From UBA9300 sp032260385 (lineage in GTDB: Bacteria > Bacteroidota > Bacteroidia > Bacteroidales > VadinHA17): a stretch of 64,000 bases of DNA. The translations under genes were made by a program, and so were the position numbers. The notes below the pieces were generated by a model. The model was given only the letters and a program-made list of their open reading frames with translations. It did not search any database and was not told the origin of the DNA. Shown here one piece after another: positions 18,108 to 26,795 of the stretch (position 1 is the stretch's first letter; every line of letters begins with the position of its first letter). Where the stretch lies: contig JAVVEL010000001.1 of NCBI GenBank assembly GCA_032260385.1, forward strand, positions 124,001 to 188,000, written 5' to 3'.

Positions 18108-18377
18108 ATGGCTAAAGAATCAATAAAAGCCCGCGAGGTAAAACGAGCCAGACTAGTGAAAAAATATGAAGCCAAAAGAGCCAGGCTGAAAGCCGAAGGT
18201 GATTATGTGGGATTAAGCCGTCTTCCCCGGAATTCTAATCCCATACGACTGCATAACCGCTGCAGTCTTACGGGCAGGCCGAGAGGTTATATGAGACAGT
18301 TCGGAATAAGCCGGATCACCTTCAGGGAAATGGCCTCGGAAGGACTTATACCTGGCATAAAGAAGGCCAGCTGGTAA
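18108..18377 (+). CDS. rpsN: 30S ribosomal protein S14 (zinc-free long form)
   Basis: 89 residues, the long S14 form. The CxxC...CxxC zinc site of the short form is absent; only one cysteine (HNRCSLTGRPRGYMR) is seen. The conserved C-terminus FGISRITFREMASEGLIPGIKKASW is intact. S14 is a late assembly protein of the 30S head. Confidence 0.97.
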   Translation: MAKESIKAREVKRARLVKKYEAKRARLKAEGDYVGLSRLPRNSNPIRLHNRCSLTGRPRGYMRQFGISRITFREMASEGLIPGIKKASW

Positions 18378-18401
18378 TATTAATATTTAAAAACTGAAAC
18401 G

Positions 18402-18797
18402 ATGACTGATCCAATTGCAGATTTTCTTACACGAATAAGGAATGCTATTTCTGCCGGACATAAGGTGGTGGAAATTCCTGCATCGAATCTGAAGAAGGAT
18501 ATTACAAAGATATTGTATGACAAAGGATATATCCTTAGTTATAAATTTGAGGATGAGGGTCCCCAGGGTAACATTAAGATAGCCCTCAAGTATCATCCAA
18601 AAAGTAAAATGCCGGCTATTAAATCACTGGAGCGTATCAGTCGCCCCGGCCTGAGAAAATATGCCGGTGTGGATGAACTGCCAAGGGTGCTGAACGGACT
18701 GGGGGTGGCTATACTGTCAACCTCACAGGGAGTTATGACAGATAAAGAAGCCAGAACACTTAAAGTTGGTGGCGAAGTATTGTGTTATGTTTATTAA
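18402..18797 (+). CDS. rpsH: 30S ribosomal protein S8
   Basis: 131 residues. It begins MTDPIADFLTRIRNAISAGH and ends with the conserved GVMTDKEARTLKVGGEVLCYVY. S8 binds the central domain of 16S rRNA. In E. coli it represses the spc operon; no target mimic was identified here. Confidence 0.98.
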   Translation: MTDPIADFLTRIRNAISAGHKVVEIPASNLKKDITKILYDKGYILSYKFEDEGPQGNIKIALKYHPKSKMPAIKSLERISRPGLRKYAGVDELPRVLNGLGVAILSTSQGVMTDKEARTLKVGGEVLCYVY

Positions 18798-18814
18798 AAA
18801 GAGGATTATTTAAA

Positions 18815-19369
18815 ATGTCACGAATAGGAAATCTACCGGTAAGTATTCCATCAGGTGTAACCATAAATGTTGCTGATGATAATACAGTGAACCTTAAAGG
18901 CCCACTGGGTGAATTAGCAGTAAATGTAGATAAGGAGATAATGGTGGAAGTGGAAGGCAATGAAGTGAATGTTAAACGTTCTTCTGAATCCAAGAAACAT
19001 AAATCACTGCATGGTTTATACAGGGCCCTTATCAATAACGCAGTGGTGGGAGTATCTGAAGGCTACAGGAAGGAACTTGAACTGGTTGGAGTGGGTTACC
19101 GGGCTGAGGCTGACGGACAGAAACTCTCTCTCAGCATAGGCTTGTCGCATGATGTTATAATTGAGCTGCCAGGAGAAGTAAAGGTTGAAACAAGGACAGA
19201 AAGAAGAAGTAATCCCATTATCACTCTCACAAGTGTTGACAAACAGCTAATAGGGCATGTTGCCGCTAAGATCAGATCACTCCGTCCGCCCGAACCATAT
19301 AAGGGTAAGGGTATTAAGTTTGTTGGCGAACATATCAGGAGAAAAGCCGGTAAATCTGCAAGTGTTTAA
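18815..19369 (+). CDS. rplF: 50S ribosomal protein L6
   Basis: 184 residues from the ATG at 18815 (MSRIGNLPVSIPSGV). An earlier in-frame start at 18782 lies inside rpsH and adds residues not found in L6. The C-terminus GKGIKFVGEHIRRKAGKSA is conserved. L6 lies at the factor-binding region of the 50S near the sarcin-ricin loop. Confidence 0.97.
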   Translation: MSRIGNLPVSIPSGVTINVADDNTVNLKGPLGELAVNVDKEIMVEVEGNEVNVKRSSESKKHKSLHGLYRALINNAVVGVSEGYRKELELVGVGYRAEADGQKLSLSIGLSHDVIIELPGEVKVETRTERRSNPIITLTSVDKQLIGHVAAKIRSLRPPEPYKGKGIKFVGEHIRRKAGKSASV

Positions 19370-19386
19370 TATTTAAAAATTGAGTG

Positions 19387-19746
19387 ATGAGCTTAACTAA
19401 AACAGAAAGAAGGAAGAGGATAAAACTGAGAATAAGGAAGAAAATCTATGGTACTTCAGAAAGGCCAAGAGTTTCGGTTTTCAGGAGCAATAAGCAGATT
19501 TATGCCCAGGTTATCGATGATGAAAGTGGCAAAACACTGCTCTCTGCCTCTTCAAGAGAAAAAGATATAGCATCTGCCGCTAAAGGCAATAAAACAGACC
19601 AGGCAGCAATGGTAGGCAAATTGCTGGCAAACAAGTGCAAGGAAGCCGGTATCGAAAATATTGTTTTCGACAGGGGTGGTTACAAGTATCATGGAAGGGT
19701 TAAATCGCTGGCTGAAGCAGCACGTGAAAGCGGCTTAAAATTCTAA
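19387..19746 (+). CDS. rplR: 50S ribosomal protein L18
   Basis: 119 residues from the ATG at 19387. The preceding GTG (19384) would add one Met only. Conserved segments are TSERPRVSVFRSNKQIYAQ, VGKLLANKC and FDRGGYKYHGRVKSLAEAARE. L18 carries 5S rRNA into the 50S together with L5. Confidence 0.97.
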   Translation: MSLTKTERRKRIKLRIRKKIYGTSERPRVSVFRSNKQIYAQVIDDESGKTLLSASSREKDIASAAKGNKTDQAAMVGKLLANKCKEAGIENIVFDRGGYKYHGRVKSLAEAARESGLKF

Positions 19747-19752
19747 ATATAT

Positions 19753-20268
19753 ATGAATAAAGAAGTTAAAAGAGTAAAAACCATTGACCTCGAGTTAAAA
19801 GACCGGCTCGTTAGTATCCAGAGAGTTACCAAGGTGACCAAGGGAGGTCGTACATTCAGCTTTTCTGCTATCGTGGTGGTCGGTAATGAAGATGGTGTGG
19901 CAGGTTACGGGCTGGGTAAAGCCAATGAAGTAACCACGGCAATAGCCAAAGGAGTGGAAGATGCAAAGAAGAACCTTATCAGGGTGCCTGTAATTAACGG
20001 CACAATACCGCATGTTCAGTATGCCAAGTACGGAGGTGCTTCTGTCTTCCTGAAACCTGCCTCTGAAGGTACAGGTGTAAAAGCAGGAGGTGCCATGCGC
20101 GCCGTGCTGGAAAGTGTGGGTGTAAAAAATGTACTTGCAAAATCCAAGGGATCATCAAACCCCCACAACCTGGTGAAAGCTACCTTCGAGGCCCTGACTG
20201 AACTCAGGGATGCTTATACAGTGGCAAACCAGAGATCAATATCGTTGGATAAAGTATTTAACGGATAG
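19753..20268 (+). CDS. rpsE: 30S ribosomal protein S5
   Basis: 171 residues. It contains the double-stranded RNA-binding-like domain (RVTKVTKGGRTFSFSAIVVV, then GYGLGKANEV) and the C-terminal domain (VLAKSKGSSNPHNLVKATFEAL). S5 sits at the mRNA entry site and affects decoding fidelity. Confidence 0.98.
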   Translation: MNKEVKRVKTIDLELKDRLVSIQRVTKVTKGGRTFSFSAIVVVGNEDGVAGYGLGKANEVTTAIAKGVEDAKKNLIRVPVINGTIPHVQYAKYGGASVFLKPASEGTGVKAGGAMRAVLESVGVKNVLAKSKGSSNPHNLVKATFEALTELRDAYTVANQRSISLDKVFNG

Positions 20269-20280
20269 AAAGAAATCGTT

Positions 20281-20460
20281 ATGGCAAAGATAAGGGTAAC
20301 ACAGGTAAGATCTAAGATCGGAAGGCCGGAACGCCAGAAAAGAACACTGGTAGCACTGGGTCTGAAAAAAATGCACCAGAGCATTGAGCATGAAGCCACC
20401 CCCCAGATATTGGGAATGGTGAATGCTGTTAAACACCTGGTGAAAGTCGAGGAAATTTAA
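20281..20460 (+). CDS. rpmD: 50S ribosomal protein L30
   Basis: 59 residues, translated from the ATG at 20281 to the TAA at 20458-20460. It starts MAKIRVTQVRSKIGRPERQK and contains GLKKMHQSIEHEATPQILGM, the normal bacterial L30 pattern. It fills the space between rpsE and rplO in the standard order, with gaps of 12 and 22 bases. Confidence 0.95.
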   Translation: MAKIRVTQVRSKIGRPERQKRTLVALGLKKMHQSIEHEATPQILGMVNAVKHLVKVEEI

Positions 20461-20482
20461 AGGAATTAAAAATCTTGTTGAA

Positions 20483-20932
20483 ATGGACTTAAGTAACTTG
20501 AAACCGGCTGAAGGGACGGTAAAAAAAGACAGGCGCCTGGGACGTGGCGAAGGAACAGGCAGAGGTGGCACGGCCACCAGAGGCCATAAAGGGCAGAAAT
20601 CACGCTCTGGCTACTCAAAGAAGGTTGGCTTTGAAGGCGGACAGATGCCCCTCCAGAGAAGGGTTCCCAAGTACGGTTTTACAAACCTTAACCGTGTTGA
20701 ATATAAGGGAATTAATATAAGTACCCTCCAGTCGCTGGCTGAAAAGAAAAACCTGGATGTCATCAAGGTGGAAACATTGATAAACGCCGGACTGATTTCA
20801 AAAAAATCAAAAGTTAAAATACTGGCGAAAGGCTCTCTTGATAAAAAACTTGAGGTGCATGCCCATGCTTTTTCCAGAGCAGCAATTGAAGCCATTGAGG
20901 CCCAGAAAGGAAAAGTAGTAAAAATAGACTAG
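20483..20932 (+). CDS. rplO: 50S ribosomal protein L15
   Basis: 149 residues. The N-terminal glycine/arginine-rich extension that threads 23S rRNA (GRGEGTGRGGTATRGHKGQK) and the globular C-terminal domain are intact. The gene ends 1 base before the secY start. Confidence 0.98.
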   Translation: MDLSNLKPAEGTVKKDRRLGRGEGTGRGGTATRGHKGQKSRSGYSKKVGFEGGQMPLQRRVPKYGFTNLNRVEYKGINISTLQSLAEKKNLDVIKVETLINAGLISKKSKVKILAKGSLDKKLEVHAHAFSRAAIEAIEAQKGKVVKID

Positions 20933-20933
20933 G

Positions 20934-22268
20934 ATGAGATTATTTCAGACAATACGAAACATATTCAAGATAGAAGATCTCCGGGCAAGAATAATTTATA
21001 CCCTGGGTATTATTCTACTGTACAGGTTTGGTAAATATGTTACCCTTCCGGGTATCGACCCCTCACAGCTTGACGCTCTGAGAGATCAGACAGCATCAGG
21101 GATCATGGGGCTGCTTGATATGTTCTCGGGTGGCGCATTTTCCCAGGCCTCTGTTTTTGCCCTGGGTATAATGCCTTATATCTCAGCTTCTATTGTTATA
21201 CAGTTACTGGGTATAGTATTCCCGTATTTTCAGAAACTGCAGCGCGAAGGTGAAAGCGGAAGAAGGAAAATGAACCAGTATACAAGATATCTAACTGTGG
21301 CCATCCTCCTGCTTCAGGCACCTACTTACCTGGCAAACCTGAATGCCCAGCTTCCCTCAAGCGCGTTTATACTCAGCGGTGCACTGTTTAAAGTATCTTC
21401 CGTCATAATTCTGACCGCAGGTACAATGTTTATAATGTGGCTGGGAGAGAAAATAACAGACAAGGGGATAGGTAACGGTATTTCGCTGATCATAATGATA
21501 GGTATTATTGCAAGACTGCCCCAGGCCTTTGTTTTTGAACTGGGTGTAAGGCTGGACGGCTCGGGCGGACTGGTAGGCCTCCTGCTGGAAATGGTCCTTC
21601 TCTTTGCAGTTATCCTTGGAACAATACTGCTTGTACAGGGCACACGCCGGATTCCTGTTCAGTATGCCAGGAGAATAGTAGGTAATAAACAATACGGAGG
21701 TGTAAGGCAATATATACCACTGAAAGTGAATGCAGCAGGTGTTATGCCTATCATATTTGCCCAGGCAATTATGATGCTGCCCATCATAGTGGCAGGCTAT
21801 GCTTCCGCTGAGCAGATGTCAGGTTTTGTAGCTGCTTTTTCAAATATGTATGGATTCTGGTATAACTTTGTTACAGCTCTGCTGATTATAGCTTTTACCT
21901 ATTTCTATACCGCTGTGACAATAAATCCCGTTCAGATGGCAGAAGATATGAAGAAGAACGGAGGATTTATTCCCGGTGTAAAACCGGGAAGGAAAACAGT
22001 TGAATTCCTTGACCAGGTTATGTCAAGAATTACTCTGCCGGGATCAATATTCCTGGCTGTTATTGCCATACTGCCGGCCATTGCTGTGAAATTTGGGGTG
22101 AGTTCCCCTTTTGCACAGTTTTATGGAGGAACATCGTTGCTGATTTTGGTTGGGGTGGTGCTGGATACCTTGCAGCAGATTGAAAGTCATCTGCTGATGC
22201 GTCATTACGATGGTTTGATGAAATCGGGCAGAATAAAAGGCAGGGCCGGTGCTGTATCTGCAATGTAA
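20934..22268 (+). CDS. secY: Preprotein translocase subunit SecY
   Basis: 444 residues with ten predicted transmembrane helices. Signatures include GIMPYISASIVIQLLGIVFP, the cytoplasmic loops GNGISLIIMIGI and GRKTVEFLDQVMSRITLPGS, and the C-terminal region near the SecA/ribosome interface. SecY is the protein-conducting channel of the Sec pathway, needed for all exported and membrane proteins in this window. It follows rplO by a single base and is followed by map. Confidence 0.98.
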   Translation: MRLFQTIRNIFKIEDLRARIIYTLGIILLYRFGKYVTLPGIDPSQLDALRDQTASGIMGLLDMFSGGAFSQASVFALGIMPYISASIVIQLLGIVFPYFQKLQREGESGRRKMNQYTRYLTVAILLLQAPTYLANLNAQLPSSAFILSGALFKVSSVIILTAGTMFIMWLGEKITDKGIGNGISLIIMIGIIARLPQAFVFELGVRLDGSGGLVGLLLEMVLLFAVILGTILLVQGTRRIPVQYARRIVGNKQYGGVRQYIPLKVNAAGVMPIIFAQAIMMLPIIVAGYASAEQMSGFVAAFSNMYGFWYNFVTALLIIAFTYFYTAVTINPVQMAEDMKKNGGFIPGVKPGRKTVEFLDQVMSRITLPGSIFLAVIAILPAIAVKFGVSSPFAQFYGGTSLLILVGVVLDTLQQIESHLLMRHYDGLMKSGRIKGRAGAVSAM

Positions 22269-22282
22269 TAAAACGTTCTTTG

Positions 22283-23062
22283 ATGTTACATCTTAAAACA
22301 GAGGAGCAGGTTGAGTTTTTGAGGGCAAGCAACCAGTTGGTATCGAGAACACTCGCTGAACTGGCCAGGATAATTAAACCGGGGCTGACAACCCTCCGCC
22401 TTGACCGGGTGGCAGAAGAATTTATTAGGGATAATAAAGCACTGCCTGGCTTTAAGGGATACAATAATTTTCCCAATACACTCTGCACCTCTGTTAATGA
22501 TGAAGTGGTCCATGGCATACCATCTGATTATACCCTGAAAGATGGCGATATTATTTCCATCGATTGTGGCGTGATACTTGATGGCTTTTATGGCGATAGT
22601 GCCTTTACCTTTCCCGTGGGAGAGATAAGCGATGAAAATAAGAGGCTTCTTGAATACACCAGGGAGTCACTGGAGGAGGGAACAAGACAGGCTATACCAG
22701 GAAACAGGGTGGGAGATATATCATGGGCAGTACAAAATAAAGCAGAAAGCGGAGGCTATTCTGTGGTCCGGGAACTTGTTGGACACGGGCTGGGAAAGAA
22801 TCTGCATGAATCTCCTGAAGTGCCGAATTACGGCCGGAGAGGCAGGGGTCCAAAACTTAAGAAAGGACTTGTAATCTGTATTGAACCTATGATTAATATG
22901 GGAAGCAGAAACGTGAGGCAGATGAAGGATGGATGGACAGTGAAAACAGTTGACGGTGAACCCTCAGCCCATTTTGAATATGCAGTGGCAGTAGGCAAAA
23001 ATGAGGTTGATATATTAACGACTTTTAAATTTATTGACGAAGAAATGAGTAAAATTAAATAA
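22283..23062 (+). CDS. map: Type I methionine aminopeptidase
   Basis: 259 residues from the ATG at 22283; a TTG one codon earlier is unlikely to be used. The pita-bread metalloprotease ligands are visible: D in SIDCGVILDGFYGDSAF (two aspartates), H in VGHGLGKNLHESPEVPNY, E in ICIEPMIN and E in SAHFEYAVAV. It removes the initiator Met from nascent proteins when the second residue is small. The secY-map-infA-rpmJ order is standard. Confidence 0.97.
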   Translation: MLHLKTEEQVEFLRASNQLVSRTLAELARIIKPGLTTLRLDRVAEEFIRDNKALPGFKGYNNFPNTLCTSVNDEVVHGIPSDYTLKDGDIISIDCGVILDGFYGDSAFTFPVGEISDENKRLLEYTRESLEEGTRQAIPGNRVGDISWAVQNKAESGGYSVVRELVGHGLGKNLHESPEVPNYGRRGRGPKLKKGLVICIEPMINMGSRNVRQMKDGWTVKTVDGEPSAHFEYAVAVGKNEVDILTTFKFIDEEMSKIK

Positions 23063-23063
23063 T

Positions 23064-23282
23064 ATGGCTAAGCAACCTTCTATAGAACAGGACGGGACTA
23101 TTATTGAGGCTCTTTCCAATGCTATGTTCAGGGTCGAGCTTGAAAATGGTCACGTTATTACAGCTCATATCTCAGGTAAGATGAGGATGAACTATATAAA
23201 AATATTACCCGGTGACAGGGTTAAGGTTGAAATGTCGCCCTATGATTTAACAAAAGGCAGAATAACATTCAGATACAAATAA
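23064..23282 (+). CDS. infA: Translation initiation factor IF-1
   Basis: 72 residues, full length. It is a single OB-fold: MAKQPSIEQDGTIIEALSNAMFRVEL, HISGKMRMNYIKILPGDRVKVEMSPYDLTKGRI. IF-1 blocks the A site during initiation. It starts 1 base after map. Confidence 0.98.
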   Translation: MAKQPSIEQDGTIIEALSNAMFRVELENGHVITAHISGKMRMNYIKILPGDRVKVEMSPYDLTKGRITFRYK

Positions 23283-23297
23283 AAAATTATTGCAGTA

Positions 23298-23414
23298 ATG
23301 AAAGTAAGAGCATCTGTAAAAAAGCGTAGTGCCGACTGCAAAATAGTCAGGAGGAAGGGACGCTTATACATTATAAATAAGAAAAATCCCAAGTTTAAAC
23401 AGAGACAGGGATAA
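23298..23414 (+). CDS. rpmJ: 50S ribosomal protein L36 (zinc-free form)
   Basis: 38 residues, ATG at 23298 to TAA at 23412-23414. It begins MKVRASVKKRSADCKIVRRK and ends NPKFKQRQG. The usual zinc ligands at positions 11, 14, 27 and 33 read S, C, N and F, so only Cys14 remains and zinc cannot be bound in the standard way. This C-minus type is common in Bacteroidota. Confidence 0.94.
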   Translation: MKVRASVKKRSADCKIVRRKGRLYIINKKNPKFKQRQG

Positions 23415-23420
23415 TTTATA

Positions 23421-23428
23421 TAACTTTG
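23421..23428 (+). promoter_or_regulatory. Candidate internal promoter before rpsM
   Basis: TAACTTTG followed by CACACA is a perfect TAnnTTTG -7 box placed 26 bases before the rpsM start, in the short rpmJ-rpsM gap. A TTG is not found at the ideal -33 distance. It could give the alpha-operon genes (rpsM, rpsK, rpsD, rpoA, rplQ) extra transcription. Confidence 0.4.
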
Positions 23429-23453
23429 CACACATTTTAAACAAAAGGTATAT

Positions 23454-23831
23454 ATGGCACGAATAGTAGGTGTAGACTTACCAAAAAACAAAAGGGGTGA
23501 AGTAGCCCTGACTTATATTTATGGAGTTGGACGAAGCAGTGCGCGTGATGTGCTGACCAAGGCCAAGGTTGACTGGGATAAAAAAGTTAAGGACTGGAAT
23601 GATGATGATTTAACCAGGATCAGAAGGATCCTTAATGATGAATATAAGCTTGAAGGTGAACTCAGGTCTGATGTCCAGCTCAGTATTAAACGATTAATGG
23701 ATATCGGTTGTTACCGTGGCATACGTCACAGAACAGGAATGCCGGTAAGGGGGCAGAGTACTAAAAATAATGCCCGCACGCGCAAAGGCAGGAAGAAAAC
23801 TGTTGCTAATAAGAAGAAAGCTGTTAAATAA
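23454..23831 (+). CDS. rpsM: 30S ribosomal protein S13
   Basis: 125 residues. It starts MARIVGVDLPKNKRGEVALTYIYGVG and has the conserved RGIRHRTGMPVRGQSTKNNARTRKG tail that contacts P-site tRNA, and a lysine-rich C-terminus. S13 forms bridges between the subunits. Confidence 0.98.
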   Translation: MARIVGVDLPKNKRGEVALTYIYGVGRSSARDVLTKAKVDWDKKVKDWNDDDLTRIRRILNDEYKLEGELRSDVQLSIKRLMDIGCYRGIRHRTGMPVRGQSTKNNARTRKGRKKTVANKKKAVK

Positions 23832-23838
23832 TTAGGTT

Positions 23839-24228
23839 ATGGCAAAAAAATCCGGAGCATCAAGAAAAAGAGTTGTGAAGATTGAACCTGTGGGCCAGGC
23901 TCATATTCATTCATCATTTAATAATATAATTATTTCATTGACAAATAATTCAGGCCAGGTGATAGCCTGGGCCTCGGCAGGTAAGATGGGATTCAGGGGA
24001 TCCAAAAAGAATACCCCCTATGCAGCCCAGATGGCAGCTGAAGATTGTTCAAAAGTAGCCTATGACCTAGGCTTAAGAAAGGTTAAAGTCTTTGTTAAAG
24101 GACCCGGCTCGGGAAGGGAATCGGCAATAAGGTCAATTCATAACAGCGGCATTGAAGTAACCGAAATAGTAGACGTTACACCTATGCCTCACAATGGTTG
24201 CAGGCCCCCTAACAGGAGAAGGGTATAA
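23839..24228 (+). CDS. rpsK: 30S ribosomal protein S11
   Basis: 129 residues. Conserved segments are AHIHSSFNNIIISLTNNSGQ, AAQMAAEDCSKVAYDLG and the C-terminal DVTPMPHNGCRPPNRRRV. S11 lies in the 30S platform near the Shine-Dalgarno helix and E site. Confidence 0.98.
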   Translation: MAKKSGASRKRVVKIEPVGQAHIHSSFNNIIISLTNNSGQVIAWASAGKMGFRGSKKNTPYAAQMAAEDCSKVAYDLGLRKVKVFVKGPGSGRESAIRSIHNSGIEVTEIVDVTPMPHNGCRPPNRRRV

Positions 24229-24266
24229 ACAATATATATATAAAGGAGAATAAAACTATTTTTTAA

Positions 24267-24875
24267 ATGGCAAGATACAGAGGACCAAAATCAAAAATAG
24301 CCAGGAAATTCGGCGATCCAATCTTCGGTACTGATAAACATCTGGAAAGGAAAAATTATCCTCCCGGACAGCACGGTAATATGAAAAGAAGAAAGAAGAC
24401 TTCCGAATATGGCGTTCAGTTGAAGGAAAAACAAAAGGCAAAATATACCTACGGAGTGCTCGAGAAGCAGTTCAAAAATCTTTTTGAGCGTGCCTCGCGA
24501 AGTAAGGGTGTAACAGGTGAAGTATTGCTGCAGCTACTCGAATCAAGGCTTGATAATGTTGTTTACAGACTGGGCGTTGCACCATCGCGCGCAGCTGCCA
24601 GGCAAATGGTTTCACACAGGCATATAACAGTTAACGGGGAAGTGGTTAATATCCCCTCTTCCCTGGTAAAAGCCGGAGATATTATTGGCGTAAGGGAAAA
24701 ATCCAAATCACTTGAAGCAATACAGGATTCCCTGGCCGGTAAAAGACATTTGAGCTATTCGTGGCTCGAGTGGGACGACTCACAAATGGTAGGCAAGTTC
24801 ATGAATATACCTCAGCGTGAAGATATACCTGAAGATATAAAAGAACAGCTGATAGTTGAATTATACTCGAAATAA
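24267..24875 (+). CDS. rpsD: 30S ribosomal protein S4
   Basis: 202 residues. It starts MARYRGPKSKIARKFG and has the S4 RNA-binding domain (RLDNVVYRLGVAPSRAAARQMVSHRHITVNG, about residues 95-125). S4 is a primary 16S-binding protein and affects accuracy. The zinc cysteines found in some bacterial S4 proteins are absent. Confidence 0.98.
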   Translation: MARYRGPKSKIARKFGDPIFGTDKHLERKNYPPGQHGNMKRRKKTSEYGVQLKEKQKAKYTYGVLEKQFKNLFERASRSKGVTGEVLLQLLESRLDNVVYRLGVAPSRAAARQMVSHRHITVNGEVVNIPSSLVKAGDIIGVREKSKSLEAIQDSLAGKRHLSYSWLEWDDSQMVGKFMNIPQREDIPEDIKEQLIVELYSK

Positions 24876-24896
24876 ATAATATCTAAGATTACATAT

Positions 24897-25889
24897 ATGG
24901 CCATTTTAGCATTCCAGAAGCCCGACAAAGTAATAATGGTTGAAGCGGACAACTATTATGGTAAATTTGAATTCCGCCCCCTTGAACCGGGATATGGGAT
25001 TACCGTTGGTAATGCCCTTAGAAGGATATTGCTTTCATCACTTGAAGGTTTTGCCATATCAACGGTGAAGATCGAGGGCGTAGACCACGAATTCTCAACA
25101 ATACCCGGTGTTACAGAAGATGTAACCGATATAGTTCTCAACCTTAAACAGGTGAGATTTAAACAGATGACCGAGGGAATAGACAGTGAGAAAATAATGG
25201 TTACCATTAATGGTCAGAATGAATTCAAGGCAGGCGACATGAATAATTACCTCAGCAGCTTTGAGGTCTTAAATCCCAGCCTGCTTATTTGTTCCATGGA
25301 ATCAGATGTGAAACTCCAGATGGAAATAAACATATCAAAGGGAAGAGGATACGTGCCGGCTGAAGAAAATCAACCCGTTGATTCAGAGTTCGGACTAATT
25401 GCTGTGGATTCAATCTTTACACCTATTAAAAATGTAAAGTATGCAGTCGAAAATTTCAGGGTAGAACAGAAAACTGACTATGAAAAACTTGTGCTGGAAA
25501 TAGAAACAGACGGTTCAATACTTCCCAAAGACGCCCTTAAAGAAGCGGCGAAAATACTCATTTATCATTTTATGCTTTTCTCTGACGATAAAATAACTAT
25601 CGATTCAGAAGACAAACTGGCTAATGAGGAATTTGATGAGGAAGTGCTGCATATGAGGCAATTGCTTAAAACAAAACTGGTTGACCTTGATCTTTCAGTG
25701 AGGGCACTGAACTGCCTTAAGGCTGCAGAAGTTGATACCCTGGGCGACCTGGTAAAATTTAATAAGAACGATCTGCTTAAGTTCAGGAATTTCGGAAAAA
25801 AATCACTTACAGAGCTCGACGAGCTCCTCGAATCAATGAATCTGTCATTCGGAATGGATGTTAGCAGGTACAAGTTGGATAAAGAATAA
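24897..25889 (+). CDS. rpoA: RNA polymerase subunit alpha
   Basis: 330 residues. The N-terminal dimerisation domain contains FRPLEPGYGITVGNALRRILLSSL. The C-terminal domain, which binds UP elements and activators, contains LDLSVRALNCLKAAEVDTLGDLV and FGKKSLTELDELLESM. It lies between rpsD and rplQ as in other bacteria, tying polymerase supply to ribosome synthesis. Confidence 0.98.
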   Translation: MAILAFQKPDKVIMVEADNYYGKFEFRPLEPGYGITVGNALRRILLSSLEGFAISTVKIEGVDHEFSTIPGVTEDVTDIVLNLKQVRFKQMTEGIDSEKIMVTINGQNEFKAGDMNNYLSSFEVLNPSLLICSMESDVKLQMEINISKGRGYVPAEENQPVDSEFGLIAVDSIFTPIKNVKYAVENFRVEQKTDYEKLVLEIETDGSILPKDALKEAAKILIYHFMLFSDDKITIDSEDKLANEEFDEEVLHMRQLLKTKLVDLDLSVRALNCLKAAEVDTLGDLVKFNKNDLLKFRNFGKKSLTELDELLESMNLSFGMDVSRYKLDKE

Positions 25890-25915
25890 TTGTAAACCGC
25901 TAAGGAGAAAGAGAA

Positions 25916-26695
25916 ATGCGACATAGAAAAGGTTTTAACCATCTGGGACGAACAAGTGCACACAGGAAGGCAATGCTGTCGAATATGGCATCATCCCTGA
26001 TCCTGCATAAAAGAATAACAACAACAACGGCAAAGGCAAAGGCTTTACGTTCTTATATCGAGCCTCTTATTACCAAATCAAAGGATGATACAACACATTC
26101 AAGACGTGTGGTATTCAGTTACTTGAAAGATAAATTTGCCGTTGCTGAACTTTTCCGGGAAGTATCTCCCAAAGTAATGGAACGTCCCGGAGGCTATACC
26201 AGGATACTAAAAACAGGCAATCGCCTCGGAGATAACGCTGAAATGTGCATAATAGAGCTGGTCGATTATAACGAGAATATGCTCGAAGATACAGCTAAAA
26301 AGGCAAAATCCACAAGGAGAAGAAGAGGTTCGGGAAAAGCCAAAACAGAAGCTCCGGCAACTGCAAAAGCACAGAAAAAAGACAAGGCTGCAGCTGATAT
26401 CCCTGCTGAAGAAAAAGACCTGCAATCCCCGGAAGAGACCGAGGCTTCCACCTCCGCTTCTGACGAAGCTGCAGTGGACAATGAGGCTTCCGGCGAAACC
26501 ACTGCGGACGAGGAGGCTGAAGTGAAAGACGAAGCTGCGGCAGACAAGGAGGCTACAGGCGAAACCACTGCTGACGAGGAGGCTGAAGTGAAAGACGAAG
26601 CTGTTACTGACACCGAGACGGAAGGCGATGAGGCGAAGAAGGATGGGGAAGAAGAATCGGAGAGCACTGATAAAGAGGAAGATAAAAAAGAATAG
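25916..26695 (+). CDS. rplQ: 50S ribosomal protein L17 with long acidic repeat tail
   Basis: 259 residues. Residues 1 to about 118 are ordinary L17 (MRHRKGFNHLGRTSAHRKAM, then NRLGDNAEMCIIELVDYNE). After a short basic linker (KSTRRRRGSGKAK) the tail of about 140 residues is Ala/Glu/Asp/Thr-rich and probably disordered. It includes two near-identical 22-residue units at about residues 190-211 and 212-233 (E-A-x-GETTADEEAEVKDEA). C-terminal extensions of L17 are usual in Bacteroidota, but the repeat makes this one long. It is the last gene of the super-operon. Confidence 0.95.
   Translation: MRHRKGFNHLGRTSAHRKAMLSNMASSLILHKRITTTTAKAKALRSYIEPLITKSKDDTTHSRRVVFSYLKDKFAVAELFREVSPKVMERPGGYTRILKTGNRLGDNAEMCIIELVDYNENMLEDTAKKAKSTRRRRGSGKAKTEAPATAKAQKKDKAAADIPAEEKDLQSPEETEASTSASDEAAVDNEASGETTADEEAEVKDEAAADKEATGETTADEEAEVKDEAVTDTETEGDEAKKDGEEESESTDKEEDKKE
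26483..26614 (+). repeat. Two tandem 66-base units in the rplQ tail
   Basis: Units 26483-26548 and 26549-26614 are in frame and nearly identical over about 50 bases (GGCGAAACCACTGC, GACGAGGAGGCTGAAGTG). They encode the two 22-residue acidic repeats of L17. The high DNA identity suggests a recent duplication and possible length variation between strains. Confidence 0.85.
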
Positions 26696-26713
26696 TCCAG
26701 TATGTAAAAGATC

Positions 26714-26754
26714 AAAAAGGGATAGGGACACAGGAATCTTTATCCCTTTTTTTG
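26714..26754 (+). terminator. Intrinsic terminator of the ribosomal super-operon
   Basis: AAAAAGGGATA (26714-26724) pairs perfectly with TATCCCTTTTT (26741-26751) around a 16-base loop, and the T run continues to 26753. It lies 19 bases after the rplQ stop. Confidence 0.85.
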
Positions 26755-26795
26755 TATCTTGCACCTTTGTTTAATTTAATATACCGATTAAGATT

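Noticed and set aside
26207..26764. Long minus-strand ORFs opposite the rplQ tail (also 26266-26715)
   Set aside because: They are shadows of the repetitive acidic L17 tail; Ser/Val/Phe-rich translations without start context, and they run through the terminator.
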